This document shows positions 1 to 7,682 of a stretch of DNA of 12,421 nt, piece by piece (the stretch's first letter is position 1; the number at the start of each line of letters is the position of its first letter). Under the pieces are notes generated by a model. That model was not told the DNA's origin. It searched no databases and saw nothing but the letters and a program-made list of their open reading frames with translations. The position numbers were made by a program, and so were the translations under genes. The DNA comes from Actinomycetota bacterium (GTDB taxonomy: Bacteria; Actinomycetota; Actinomycetes; Propionibacteriales; Nocardioidaceae): the NCBI GenBank assembly GCA_009702305.1, contig WLIH01000019.1, positions 1 to 12,421 of the forward strand, written 5' to 3'.

Positions 1-2
1 CC

Positions 3-203
3 GGCACCGCCGGCGCTCGGGCCGAGGTGGTCTAGATCGGCGATCGCCGCGCGGCGATCGCCGAGGCCGTGCGCCGCGCGCGGCCCGGCGACATCGTGCT
101 GATCGCCGGCAAGGGCCACGAGACCGGCCAGGAGGTCGCCGGCACTGTGCATCCCTTCGACGACCGCGACGTCGCCCGCGACGCCCTCCGCGCCTCCCGC
201 TGA
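3..203 (+). CDS. murE: 3' end of murE-type Mur ligase, with an in-frame TAG
   Basis: This is the C-terminal end of a UDP-MurNAc-L-Ala-D-Glu:diaminopimelate ligase, the cytoplasmic enzyme that adds the third residue of the peptidoglycan stem peptide. The frame ending at the TGA at 201-203 encodes a GDRRAAI segment, then [13 protein letters not shown] and [17 protein letters not shown] followed by a D-D-R stretch is the MurE C-terminal signature; MurF ends differently. In the same frame the codon at 33-35 is TAG. The residues on both sides (ARAEVV, then IGDRR) read as one continuous MurE sequence, so a single substitution, for example from GAG, would explain the stop. If real, it removes the last 56 residues including KGHE, which should inactivate an essential enzyme. 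A sequencing error or a pseudogene copy are the main explanations. The gene continues upstream of the window. MurF normally lies between murE and mraY but is absent here. Confidence 0.75.
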
Positions 204-206
204 GGC

Positions 207-236
207 CGAGCCGGGCCGTCATGGTGGCCCGGCTCG
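207..236 (+). terminator. Terminator-like hairpin after murE
   Basis: A perfect 11-bp inverted repeat (CGAGCCGGGCC at 207-217, GGCCCGGCTCG at 226-236) surrounds an 8-base loop, starting four bases after the murE stop. No T-tract follows, which is common for GC-rich actinobacterial terminators. It suggests that transcription is at least partly stopped before mraY, and that mraY has its own start in the following leader. The assignment rests on position and symmetry only. Confidence 0.55.
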
Positions 237-360
237 ACCGATGGGGGTGATGAATCCCACGACCACGGCGGGGCGTGGCCCCCGGGCGCCGGCCGTGCGG
301 AACAATCCCCTCGGTGCCGCGTCCGGCGTACGCCGTGGGCGGGCGCCGTGCACGAGGACC

Positions 361-390
361 GGCACCCGTCGGTACGAATCGGCACGAGTC
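361..390 (+). repeat. Three imperfect 10-bp tandem repeats in the mraY leader
   Basis: GGCACCCGTC, GGTACGAATC and GGCACGAGTC lie head to tail directly upstream of the mraY ribosome binding site (GGAGG at 392-396). The second and third units match at 8 of 10 positions. A 12-bp perfect palindrome, CGGCGTACGCCG, lies at 324-335 in the same leader. The region 204-405 has no convincing gene and no clear -35/-10 pair. The repeats may be a regulator site or may be chance; their function is unknown. Confidence 0.4.
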
Positions 391-405
391 GGGAGGCGAG
401 GCGAG

Positions 406-1497
406 ATGAGAGCGATCCTGCTGGGCGGGGGAGTGTCCCTGCTGATCTCGCTGCTCGGCACCCGGGTGGCGATCAAGAAGTTCACCCAGTGGGGCTACGG
501 CCAGGAGATCCGCGACGACGGACCCACCAGCCACCACACCAAGCGGGGCACGCCGACCATGGGCGGCGTCGTGATCATCCTCGCCGCGGTGGTCGGATAC
601 TTCGCGGCCAAGCTGATCACCCAGACCGTGCCGACGGCGTCGGCGATGCTGCTGCTCTTCCTGTTCGTCGGCATGGGGCTGGTCGGCTTCCTCGACGACT
701 TCATCAAGATCTACAAGCAGCGCAGCCTCGGTCTGCGAAGCAAGGCCAAGATGATCGGCCAGACCGTGGTCGGCCTCGTCTTCGGCGCGCTCGCGCTGAG
801 CCCGATGCTCGAGGACGACCGCGGCCAAGCGCCGGCGTCGCACTCGATCTCCTTCATCCGCGACTTCGACAGCTTCGTGCTGCCCACGGTCGTGGTGCTG
901 CTGCTGATCTGGCTGGTGGTGACCGCCACCTCCAACGCGGTCAACCTCGCCGACGGCCTCGACGGCCTCGCGACCGGCAGCTGCATCCTGGTCTTCGGCG
1001 CCTACACGATCGTCAACATCTGGCAGAACAACCAGTGGTGCGGCCAGAGCGACATCACCTACGGCAAGTGCTACGAGGTGCGCGACCCACTCGACCTGGC
1101 GATCATCGCCGCCGCCATCACCGGCGCGTGCTTCGGGTTCTTGTGGTGGAACGCCTCGCCCGCCCAGATCTTCATGGGCGACACCGGCTCACTGGCCCTC
1201 GGTGGTGCGCTGGCCGGGCTCGCCATCCTGACCCGCACCGAGCTGCTCCTGATCGTCATCGGCGGCATCTTCGTCGTCGAGACGCTCTCGGTCATGATGC
1301 AGGTCAGCTGGTTCAAGGCGACCAAGCGCTTCACCGGCACCGGCCGGCGGATCTTCCGGATCGCCCCGATCCACCACCACTTCGAGATGCTCGGGTGGGA
1401 GCAGGTCACCGTCGTGATCCGCTTCTGGATCATCACCGGACTCTGCGTCGCCGGTGGTCTGGGCATCTTCTACGCCGAGTGGGTCGCGGGCACGTGA
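406..1497 (+). CDS. mraY: Phospho-N-acetylmuramoyl-pentapeptide-transferase
   Basis: MraY is an integral membrane enzyme that transfers phospho-MurNAc-pentapeptide from UDP to undecaprenyl phosphate, forming lipid I. The 363-residue product has the family marks in order: HHTKRGTPTMGG near residues 43-54, the Asp pair in LDDFIK (97-98), NLADGLDG (180-187), FMGDTGSL (256-263) and PIHHHFE (321-327). These acidic and His residues belong to the Mg-dependent active site of the family. About ten hydrophobic segments are visible, beginning at the N-terminus. The ATG at 406 is chosen because GGAGG lies nine bases upstream and the protein then starts like known MraY. An in-frame ATG at 241 would add 55 Arg/Pro-rich residues unlike MraY and would start right beside a hairpin. 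Its stop overlaps the murD start, so the two are probably translationally coupled. Confidence 0.97.
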   Translation: MRAILLGGGVSLLISLLGTRVAIKKFTQWGYGQEIRDDGPTSHHTKRGTPTMGGVVIILAAVVGYFAAKLITQTVPTASAMLLLFLFVGMGLVGFLDDFIKIYKQRSLGLRSKAKMIGQTVVGLVFGALALSPMLEDDRGQAPASHSISFIRDFDSFVLPTVVVLLLIWLVVTATSNAVNLADGLDGLATGSCILVFGAYTIVNIWQNNQWCGQSDITYGKCYEVRDPLDLAIIAAAITGACFGFLWWNASPAQIFMGDTGSLALGGALAGLAILTRTELLLIVIGGIFVVETLSVMMQVSWFKATKRFTGTGRRIFRIAPIHHHFEMLGWEQVTVVIRFWIITGLCVAGGLGIFYAEWVAGT

Positions 1498-2951
1498 CGG
1501 CCGTGGACGACTTCGACCGCACCAGCCCTTGGGAGAGCGTGCGGGCGGTGGTGGCGGGCTTCGGCGTGTCCGGCTTCGCGGCGGCCGACAACCTGACCCA
1601 CCTCGGCGCGCGCGTCACGGCCCTCGACGAGTCGTCGAGCGGCAAGGAGGAGAAGGCCGAGCTGCTCGAGGTGCTCGGCGCGACCGTCCGCCTCGGCGAG
1701 GGCGCGACCGCGACGCTCCCAGACGAGGTCGACGTCGTCGTCACCAGCCCCGGGTGGCGCCCGGACTCGGCGCTGCTCGCGCAGGCGCGCGCCCGCGGCA
1801 TCCCCGTCTGGGGCGAGGTCGAGCTGGCGTGGCGCCTGCGCGATCCGGCTCACCCCGTGCCGTGGCTCGCGGTGACGGGCACCAACGGCAAGACCACCAC
1901 CGTGCAGATGCTGGACTCGATCCTGCGCGCCGCCGGCCTGCGCTCGGTGCCGGTCGGCAACGTCGGGCTGCCGATCGTCGAGGCGGTCATGGACCCCACG
2001 CCGTACGACGTCCTGGCCGTGGAGCTCTCCAGCTTCCAGCTGCACTACACGAGCTCGATGAGCGCCCAGGCCGCCGCGGTGCTCAACGTCGCCGAGGACC
2101 ACCTGGACTGGTATCCCTCGATGGCGGAGTACGCCGCCGACAAGGGCCGCATCTACGAGCAGGTGCAGCGGGCCTGCATCTACAACGTCGCCGACCCGGC
2201 GACGGAGGCGCTGGTGCGCGAGGCCGACGTCGTCGACGGCGCTCGCGCGGTCGGGTTCACCCTGGGCATGCCGTCGGTCGGGATGCTCGGCGTCGTCGAG
2301 GACATCCTGGTCGACCGGGCCTTCATCGAGGAGCGTCAGTCGAGCGCTGCCGAGCTCTGCACGATCTCCGACCTGGCCACCGACGCACCCCACTTCGTCG
2401 CCAACGCGTTGGCCGCGGCGGCGCTCGCCCGCGCGCACGGCGTCTCCCAGCAGGCGGTGCGCGACGGGCTGCGCGCCTTCCGCCCCGACGGCCACCGGAT
2501 CGCGGTGGTCGGTGAGCGCGACGGCGTGCGCTGGGTCGACGACTCCAAGGCCACCAACCCGCACGCCGCCCTGGCCTCGCTGCAGGCCTACGACTCCGTC
2601 GTGTGGGTGGCCGGCGGCCTGGCCAAGGGTGCGCGCTTCGACGACCTGGTCGAGACCGTCCGCGACCGGTTGCGCGCCGCGGTGCTGATCGGCCGCGACG
2701 CCCACGTCGTCGCCGAGGCTCTTGCGCGACACGCACCGGATGTCCGCGTCATCACGCTCGGGTCCCCTGAGACTGGTGTGACTGATGGTGAAGATGATCC
2801 GATGACCTGGGTCGTGGCAACCGCAGCCGAGCTCGCCCAGCCGGGCGACACCGTGCTGCTGGCGCCGGGATGCGCGTCGATGGACATGTTCGCCAACTAC
2901 GCAGCACGAGGTGACGCCTTCGCCGCCGCCGTGCGCGCCAGGATCGGCTGA
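1494..2951 (+). CDS. murD: UDP-N-acetylmuramoylalanine--D-glutamate ligase
   Basis: MurD is the cytoplasmic ATP-dependent ligase that adds D-Glu to UDP-MurNAc-L-Ala. The 485-residue protein has an N-terminal nucleotide-sugar binding fold with GFGVSGF (22-28). The ATP-binding P-loop is TGTNGKTTT (128-136, Lys133), followed by ELSSFQL (177-183) and NVAEDHLDWY (198-207). The C-terminal domain carries DDSKATNPHA (349-358) and LAPGCASMDMF (456-466), typical of MurD rather than MurC, MurE or MurF. Its length is close to that of mycobacterial MurD. The start is the GTG at 1494, which overlaps the mraY stop by four bases (GTGA). A second in-frame GTG at 1503 is possible, since neither has a strong ribosome binding site. 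Without this overlap the frame stays open far upstream, but only as a shadow of mraY. Confidence 0.97.
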   Translation: MTAVDDFDRTSPWESVRAVVAGFGVSGFAAADNLTHLGARVTALDESSSGKEEKAELLEVLGATVRLGEGATATLPDEVDVVVTSPGWRPDSALLAQARARGIPVWGEVELAWRLRDPAHPVPWLAVTGTNGKTTTVQMLDSILRAAGLRSVPVGNVGLPIVEAVMDPTPYDVLAVELSSFQLHYTSSMSAQAAAVLNVAEDHLDWYPSMAEYAADKGRIYEQVQRACIYNVADPATEALVREADVVDGARAVGFTLGMPSVGMLGVVEDILVDRAFIEERQSSAAELCTISDLATDAPHFVANALAAAALARAHGVSQQAVRDGLRAFRPDGHRIAVVGERDGVRWVDDSKATNPHAALASLQAYDSVVWVAGGLAKGARFDDLVETVRDRLRAAVLIGRDAHVVAEALARHAPDVRVITLGSPETGVTDGEDDPMTWVVATAAELAQPGDTVLLAPGCASMDMFANYAARGDAFAAAVRARIG

Positions 2952-2984
2952 CACGACGCACGGAAGGCCAGGGGACCCCCAGCG

Positions 2985-4235
2985 ATGACCACCGCGAACC
3001 CCGAGGACACCCAGATCCTGGCCCCGCCGCCGCGCCCCGGCACGCTGCGCAGCGGTCTGCTCGCCCTGCGCGACGCGCTCGACCGGCCGCTGACGGCCTA
3101 CTACCTGCTGCTCGGCGCGTCCGCGCTGCTGCTCACCATCGGCCTGATCATGGTGCTGAGCGCCTCGAGCGTGTACTCCTATGAGACCCACGACGGCGAC
3201 TCGTACGCCGTCGTGAAGCGTCAGCTGATGTGGGTGCTGCTCGGCCTGCCGTTCGCGTGGATCGCCAGCCGGATGCCGCTGCGCCTGCTGCGCGCCCTGG
3301 CCTACCCCGGCTACATCCTCTCGCTGACGCTGCTGCTGCTGACCGCCTTCATCGGCGTCCGGATCAACGGCAACCAGAACTGGCTGGCGCTCGGCCCGCT
3401 GCAGATCCAGCCGTCCGAGATCGCCAAGCTCGCGCTGATCGTCTGGGCCGCCCACATCTATGCCAACAAGGAGCGTCGCCTCGACAGCCTCCACCACATG
3501 CTGGTGCCGGTGGTGCCGGGGCTGCTGCTGGCCACCCTGCTCGTCGTCGTCGGCCACGACCTCGGCACGGCCCTGGTCTTCGCCGCGATCATGGCCGGGC
3601 TGCTGTGGGTGGTCGGCGTGCCGGGACGGATCTTCGGCTTCCTGATCCTGGTGGTGAGCGTGTTGGCCTTCGGCATGGCCACCCTCGACCAGGAGCGCGT
3701 CGACCGGCTCACCAACTTCGTCGACCCGTTCAAGGACTTCCACGACGCCGGCTGGCAGCCGGCCCACGGGCTCTACGCCCTCTCGACCGGCGGCTGGTTC
3801 GGCCAGGGCATCGGTGCCTCGCAGCAGAAGTGGGGCCAGCTCCCCGAGGCTCACACCGACTTCATCTTCGCCGTCCTCGGCGAGGAGCTCGGCCTGGTCG
3901 GCACGCTGCTGGTCATCGGTCTCTTCCTCACGATCGCCTACGCCGCCCTGCGCATCGCACGTCAGAGCGCCGACCCGTTCGTGCGCTACGCGTCGTTCGG
4001 CATCGTGGTGTGGCTGATCGGTCAGATGATCATCAACGTCGGCATGGTGCTCGCCCTGCTGCCGGTCGTCGGCATCCCGCTGCCGCTGGTCTCCTACGGC
4101 GGCTCGGCGCTGATGCCGTCGCTGGTCGCGCTCGGGCTGCTGATCGGCTTCGCCCGTCGAGAGCCGGAGGCCGCCCGCGCGCTGGCCCAGCGCAAGAAGG
4201 CCCGCTCCGCCGGGCTCGCGGCCGGCCGCATCTGA
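2985..4235 (+). CDS. ftsW: Septal SEDS glycosyltransferase FtsW
   Basis: FtsW is the SEDS-family membrane glycosyltransferase that polymerises lipid II at the division septum together with its class B penicillin-binding protein. The 416-residue protein has a short Pro-rich cytoplasmic N-terminus and about ten membrane segments, the first at roughly residues 37-60. Family motifs are GNQNWLALGPLQIQPSE (129-145), HTDFIFAVLGEELGLVG (290-306) with Asp292 in the segment that holds the family's catalytic Asp, and PLVSYGGSA (367-375). The C-terminus is a short basic tail, without the long extension seen in mycobacterial FtsW. RodA is the alternative SEDS protein, but the position between murD and murG favours FtsW. 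The ATG at 2985 is preceded by an AGGGGA ribosome binding site about nine bases upstream and lies 33 bases after murD. Confidence 0.95.
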   Translation: MTTANPEDTQILAPPPRPGTLRSGLLALRDALDRPLTAYYLLLGASALLLTIGLIMVLSASSVYSYETHDGDSYAVVKRQLMWVLLGLPFAWIASRMPLRLLRALAYPGYILSLTLLLLTAFIGVRINGNQNWLALGPLQIQPSEIAKLALIVWAAHIYANKERRLDSLHHMLVPVVPGLLLATLLVVVGHDLGTALVFAAIMAGLLWVVGVPGRIFGFLILVVSVLAFGMATLDQERVDRLTNFVDPFKDFHDAGWQPAHGLYALSTGGWFGQGIGASQQKWGQLPEAHTDFIFAVLGEELGLVGTLLVIGLFLTIAYAALRIARQSADPFVRYASFGIVVWLIGQMIINVGMVLALLPVVGIPLPLVSYGGSALMPSLVALGLLIGFARREPEAARALAQRKKARSAGLAAGRI

Positions 4236-4248
4236 CACGCTGAGCCCG

Positions 4249-5337
4249 ATGCGCGTCCTCCTCGCCGGCGGTGGCACCGCCGGACACACCTCGCCCCTGC
4301 TCGCGACCGCCGATGCCCTGCGCCGGCTGGTCCCGGACGTCGAGATCACCTGCCTCGGCACGCCCCGCGGACTGGAGAACACCGTCGTGCCGGCCGCGGG
4401 CTATCCCCTCGAGCTCGTGTCACCGGTGCCGATGCCTCGCAAGCCGGGGCCCGACCTGGCGCGCTTCCCCGCGCGGCTGCGCGGGTCCGTGCGCGAGACG
4501 GTGGCGGTGCTCGACCGGATCGCGCCCGACGTCGTCGTCGGCTACGGCGGCTACGTCTCCATCCCCGCCTACCTCGCCGCCCGTCGCCGGGTGCCGATCG
4601 TGGTCCACGAGCAGAACGCCGTGCCCGGTCTGGCCAACAAGGTCGGCGCCCGCATCGCCGCACGCCGGGGCGGCCGTGTCGCGGTCAGCTTCCCCGACAC
4701 CGAGCTGCCGGGTGCGGAGTACGTCGGCCTCCCGATCCGCCGGATGATCTCCACCCTCGACCGCGTGGCCAGCCGCGCCGAGGCCCGCGCCTACTTCGGG
4801 CTCGACCCGGACCTGCCGACCCTGGTGGTGACCGGGGGCTCGCAGGGTGCCCGTCGCCTCAACCAGTCGATCTCCGCCGCCTCGGCCGCACTCGGCGCCG
4901 CGGGAGTGCAGGTGCTGCACGTCGTCGGGCCGCAGGGCGAGGCCACCCCGGTCGAGAGCGGCACGCCGTACGTCGTCGTGCACTACGTCGACCGGATGGA
5001 TCTCGCGCTCGCGGCCGCCGACCTGATGGTCTGCCGTGCCGGGGCGTCCAGCGTCACCGAGGCCGCCGCCGTCGGCGTGCCCGCGATCTTCGTGCCGCTG
5101 CCCATCGGCAACGGCGAGCAGCCGGCCAACGCCCGCCCCGTGGTCGAGGCGGGCGGGGCGATCCTGGTCGCCGACGCCGACTTCACCAGCGACTGGGTCG
5201 CCTCGACCGTGCCCGCGCTGGCCACGGACCCGCACCGCCTGGCGGCGATGTCGGCGGCGGCCTCCGGGCTGATCCGTCGCGACGCCGACGATGCGCTGGC
5301 CCGGATCATCGCCGAGGTCGCAGGAGCGGGCGCGTGA
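4249..5337 (+). CDS. murG: Lipid II synthase MurG (GlcNAc transferase)
   Basis: MurG is the peripheral membrane GT28 glycosyltransferase that adds GlcNAc from UDP-GlcNAc to lipid I, making lipid II. The 362-residue protein shows the N-terminal glycine loop GGGTAGH (7-13), GYGGYVSIPA (98-107) and HEQNAVPG (120-127) in the acceptor domain. The C-terminal UDP-GlcNAc domain has TGGSQGARRLN (195-205), RAGASSVTEAA (263-273) and PLPIGNGEQPANA (283-295). The NGEQ form of the last motif is, from memory, the actinobacterial version. The length is normal. The ATG at 4249 lies 13 bases after the ftsW stop and places the glycine loop at the expected distance from the N-terminus, although the upstream ribosome binding site is weak. 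The gene ends in a GTGA overlap with murC. Confidence 0.97.
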   Translation: MRVLLAGGGTAGHTSPLLATADALRRLVPDVEITCLGTPRGLENTVVPAAGYPLELVSPVPMPRKPGPDLARFPARLRGSVRETVAVLDRIAPDVVVGYGGYVSIPAYLAARRRVPIVVHEQNAVPGLANKVGARIAARRGGRVAVSFPDTELPGAEYVGLPIRRMISTLDRVASRAEARAYFGLDPDLPTLVVTGGSQGARRLNQSISAASAALGAAGVQVLHVVGPQGEATPVESGTPYVVVHYVDRMDLALAAADLMVCRAGASSVTEAAAVGVPAIFVPLPIGNGEQPANARPVVEAGGAILVADADFTSDWVASTVPALATDPHRLAAMSAAASGLIRRDADDALARIIAEVAGAGA

Positions 5338-6743
5338 GGATCGAGGTCCCCGACGAGATCCTGGCGGCCGAGCAGCTCGGACGGGTCCACTTCGTCGGCA
5401 TCGGGGGCGCCGGCCTCTCGGCGATCGCGCGGATCATGGCCGCGCGCGGGATCAGCGTCTCCGGCAGCGACGACCAGGACACGCCGTTCCTGCCGTCGCT
5501 GCGCGAGCTCGGGGTGACCTGCCATCTGGGCTACGCCGCCGAGCACCTCGGTCAGGCCGACACGGTCGTCGTCACCACGGCGGCGCGCGAGGACAATCCC
5601 GAGGTGCTCGAGGCGCGACGCCGCGGCCTGCGCGTGCTGCCCCGCAGTGCCGGCTTGGCCTCGGTGATGCTCGCGGAGCGGGTGCTGGCCGTCGCCGGCA
5701 CGCACGGCAAGACCACCACCACCTCCCTGCTGACGGTCGCGCTGCTGGCCGCCGGTGCCGACCCGTCGTACGCCGTCGGGGGAGTGCTCTCGGCCACCGG
5801 GCGCAACGCCGACTCCGGCTCCGGCGGTCTCTTCGTCGCCGAGGCCGACGAGAGCGACGGCGCGTTCCTCGTCTACCGGCCCTACGCCGCCCTGGTCACC
5901 AACGTCGCCGCCGACCACCTCGACGTCTGGGGCACCCCGGAGGCGTACGCCGCCGCGTTCGACGAGTTCGCCAGCCACGTCGCGCCCGACGGCTTCCTCG
6001 TGTGCTGCGTCGACGACCCCGGGGCGGCCGCCCTGGCGACCGGTCAGGCCGCGCTCGGCCGCAGCGTCGTGCGGATCGGCACCGGCCCCGACGCCGACGT
6101 GCGGGCCGTCGACGTCGCCCTGGTCGGCACCACGTCGGCCTTCACCGTCGTCGACGGGGATCGTGAGCTCGGTCGGATCACGCTGCAGATCCCCGGCCAC
6201 CACTACGTCCTCGACGCGCTCGCGGCCCTCGCCGTCGGTCTGCGTCTCGGGCTCGACTTCGCCGCCCTGCGCGCCGGGCTGGAGTCCTTCACGGGCACCC
6301 GTCGCCGGATGGAGCGCAAGGGCGAGGCCGGCGGGGTCCTGGTCTACGACTCCTACGCCCACCACCCCGCGGAGATCGCGGGCGACCTGCGAGCGGCTCG
6401 CGCGGTCGCGGGCAGCGGCCGTGTGGTCGTCGCCTTCCAGCCCCACCTGGTCTCCCGCACGCGGATCTTCGGCGCGGCGATGGGACAGGCTCTCGCTGCG
6501 GCCGACCAGGTCGTCGTGCTCGACGTCTACCTCGCCCGCGAGGAGGCCGACCCGGCCGTGACCGGAGCACTGGTCGCGCGCGCCGTGCCGCTGCCGGACG
6601 AGCAGGTCGCGTTCGTGCCCGACCTGGTCGACGTGGCGGCCGAGCTGGTCGCCCGCAGCCGGCCCGGCGACCTGGTGCTGACCCTGGGCGCCGGCAGCGT
6701 CACCGACGTCGGGCCGCAGGTGCTGGAGCTGCTCGGTGGCTGA
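5334..6743 (+). CDS. murC: UDP-N-acetylmuramate--L-alanine ligase
   Basis: MurC is the cytoplasmic ATP-dependent ligase that adds L-Ala to UDP-MurNAc, the first amino acid of the stem peptide. The 469-residue protein has the N-terminal GIGGAGLSAIARIM (22-35) typical of MurC. The P-loop is GTHGKTTTT (122-130, Lys126), where the His separates it from the MurD version with Asn. EADESDGAF (170-178) and NVAADHLDVW (190-199) follow. The C-terminal domain has DSYAHHPAEI (339-348) and FQPHLVSRT (368-376). The GTG at 5334 overlaps the murG stop by four bases and has AGGAG seven bases upstream (5322-5326), so coupled translation is likely. Placing murC after murG and before ftsQ is usual for the phylum. 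Confidence 0.97.
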   Translation: MRIEVPDEILAAEQLGRVHFVGIGGAGLSAIARIMAARGISVSGSDDQDTPFLPSLRELGVTCHLGYAAEHLGQADTVVVTTAAREDNPEVLEARRRGLRVLPRSAGLASVMLAERVLAVAGTHGKTTTTSLLTVALLAAGADPSYAVGGVLSATGRNADSGSGGLFVAEADESDGAFLVYRPYAALVTNVAADHLDVWGTPEAYAAAFDEFASHVAPDGFLVCCVDDPGAAALATGQAALGRSVVRIGTGPDADVRAVDVALVGTTSAFTVVDGDRELGRITLQIPGHHYVLDALAALAVGLRLGLDFAALRAGLESFTGTRRRMERKGEAGGVLVYDSYAHHPAEIAGDLRAARAVAGSGRVVVAFQPHLVSRTRIFGAAMGQALAAADQVVVLDVYLAREEADPAVTGALVARAVPLPDEQVAFVPDLVDVAAELVARSRPGDLVLTLGAGSVTDVGPQVLELLGG

Positions 6744-7479
6744 GCGGCGCAGTGGGGTCGACCCGGCGACCGCCCGGAGCCGGCAGCGCTTCGCACGACG
6801 GCAGTGGGCACGCCGCTTCCTCACCCTGCGTCGGGTCGGTGCGGCGGTGCTGGCCGTGCTCGTGGTCGTGGCGCTGGTGTGGACCGTGTGGTTCTCCTCG
6901 CTGCTCGCCGTCGACGAGGTGAGCGTCGTCGGCACCCGGGACCTGAGCGTCGAGGAGGTCCGCGCGGCCGCGGCCGTCCCCGACGGTGAGCCGTTGGCGA
7001 CCGTCGACCTCGCCGCCATCCGCACCCGGGTCGAGTCGCTGGCCGCGGTCCGCAGCGCCGATGTCACGCGCGCCTGGCCGCACGGCGTGCGGATCGAGAT
7101 CGAGGAGCGGGTCGCGATCGCCGTCGTACGCATCGGGGGAGCGCTGCGCGGCATGGACGAGAGCGGTGTCGTCTTCCGCTCCTACGCCCACGCCCCGCCC
7201 GGCCTGCCCCGCGTCGACATCCTCGTCGGCACCACCGCCGAGGCGCTCTCGGAGTCGGCGCGCGTGATCGCAGCGCTGCCCGAGGACCTGGCCACGCGCG
7301 TCGACCACGTCGAGGTGCAGACGGTCGACGAGATCTCCCTGGTGCTGCGCGACGGGCGCACCGTCGTGTGGGGGAGTGCGGACGACTCCGCCGCGAAGGC
7401 CGAGGTGCTCGACGTGCTGCTCGGCCAGGAAGCCGAGGTCTACGACGTCTCGGTGCCGGGCCAGCCCACCACGCGCTGA
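6736..7479 (+). CDS. ftsQ: Cell division protein FtsQ (POTRA domain)
   Basis: FtsQ is a bitopic membrane protein that links early and late divisome proteins and, in studied bacteria, works with FtsL and FtsB. The 247-residue product has a basic cytoplasmic N-terminus (1-33), one membrane segment at about 34-54, and an extracytoplasmic POTRA domain. The POTRA domain begins at VDEVSVVGTRDLSVEEVR and contains WPHGVRIEIEER, followed by the FtsQ beta domain. The sequence is poorly conserved, as is normal for FtsQ, so the call leans partly on its location between murC and ftsZ. The GTG at 6736 overlaps the end of murC by eight bases, with GGAG seven bases upstream inside murC. It is the last gene of the upstream block, since a hairpin follows the stop. 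Confidence 0.93.
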   Translation: MAERRSGVDPATARSRQRFARRQWARRFLTLRRVGAAVLAVLVVVALVWTVWFSSLLAVDEVSVVGTRDLSVEEVRAAAAVPDGEPLATVDLAAIRTRVESLAAVRSADVTRAWPHGVRIEIEERVAIAVVRIGGALRGMDESGVVFRSYAHAPPGLPRVDILVGTTAEALSESARVIAALPEDLATRVDHVEVQTVDEISLVLRDGRTVVWGSADDSAAKAEVLDVLLGQEAEVYDVSVPGQPTTR

Positions 7480-7494
7480 GGTCCGAAGAAAGTT

Positions 7495-7518
7495 CGCCCG
7501 GGCGCTGTCGCTCGGGCG
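7495..7518 (+). terminator. Terminator-like hairpin after ftsQ
   Basis: CGCCCGGGCG (7495-7504) pairs with CGCTCGGGCG (7509-7518) over ten base pairs, one of them G-U, with a CTGT loop. It lies 15 bases after the ftsQ stop. Only scattered T residues follow. It probably ends or attenuates transcription from the mur block before the ftsZ promoter region. Confidence 0.5.
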
Positions 7519-7570
7519 TGTCTGCGCGATCTCGCGACTCGCGGTGCCTACTGTCGTGACCACGGCGAGG

Positions 7571-7601
7571 TTGACATAACTATAACCCTCAGGTTGAGGG
7601 T
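7571..7601 (+). promoter_or_regulatory. ftsZ promoter and inverted-repeat region
   Basis: A perfect TTGACA box at 7571-7576 stands out in a locally AT-rich patch of an otherwise GC-rich region. Just after it, TATAAC (7581-7586) is followed by a perfect 7-bp inverted repeat, ACCCTCA (7585-7591) and TGAGGGT (7595-7601), around GGT. No good -10 box sits 17 bases after TTGACA. Either TATAAC is itself the -10 of another start, or TTGACA pairs with a degenerate -10 inside the repeat. From memory, similar TTGACATAAC-type sequences precede ftsZ in other actinobacteria, and ftsZ having its own promoters there is well known. The rest of the gap 7480-7682 shows only the ftsQ hairpin and the ftsZ ribosome binding site. 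Confidence 0.6.
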
Positions 7602-7682
7602 CACAGTTCCTCGACACGCCGCTTCCCCAGACTTCGCAGCACACCCGACACCAGCGACACCGACAGCGAGAGGCGAGCCGCC

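Noticed and set aside
38..63. Two copies of the palindrome CGGCGATCGCCG, two bases apart
   Set aside because: They fall in the murE coding frame (GDRRAAIAE) and are explained by GC-rich codons for Gly, Asp, Arg, Ala and Ile.
241..405. N-terminal extension of mraY from the ATG at 241
   Set aside because: The extra 55 residues are Arg/Pro-rich and unlike MraY, while the ATG at 406 has a well-spaced GGAGG.
1470..4382. Long open frame of 970 codons on the minus strand
   Set aside because: It lies antisense to murD and ftsW, has low-complexity His/Gln/Asp/Arg composition, and is the expected shadow of high-GC codon use.
4983..7154. Long minus-strand open frame over murG, murC and ftsQ
   Set aside because: It is antisense to clearly conserved genes and shows no domain.
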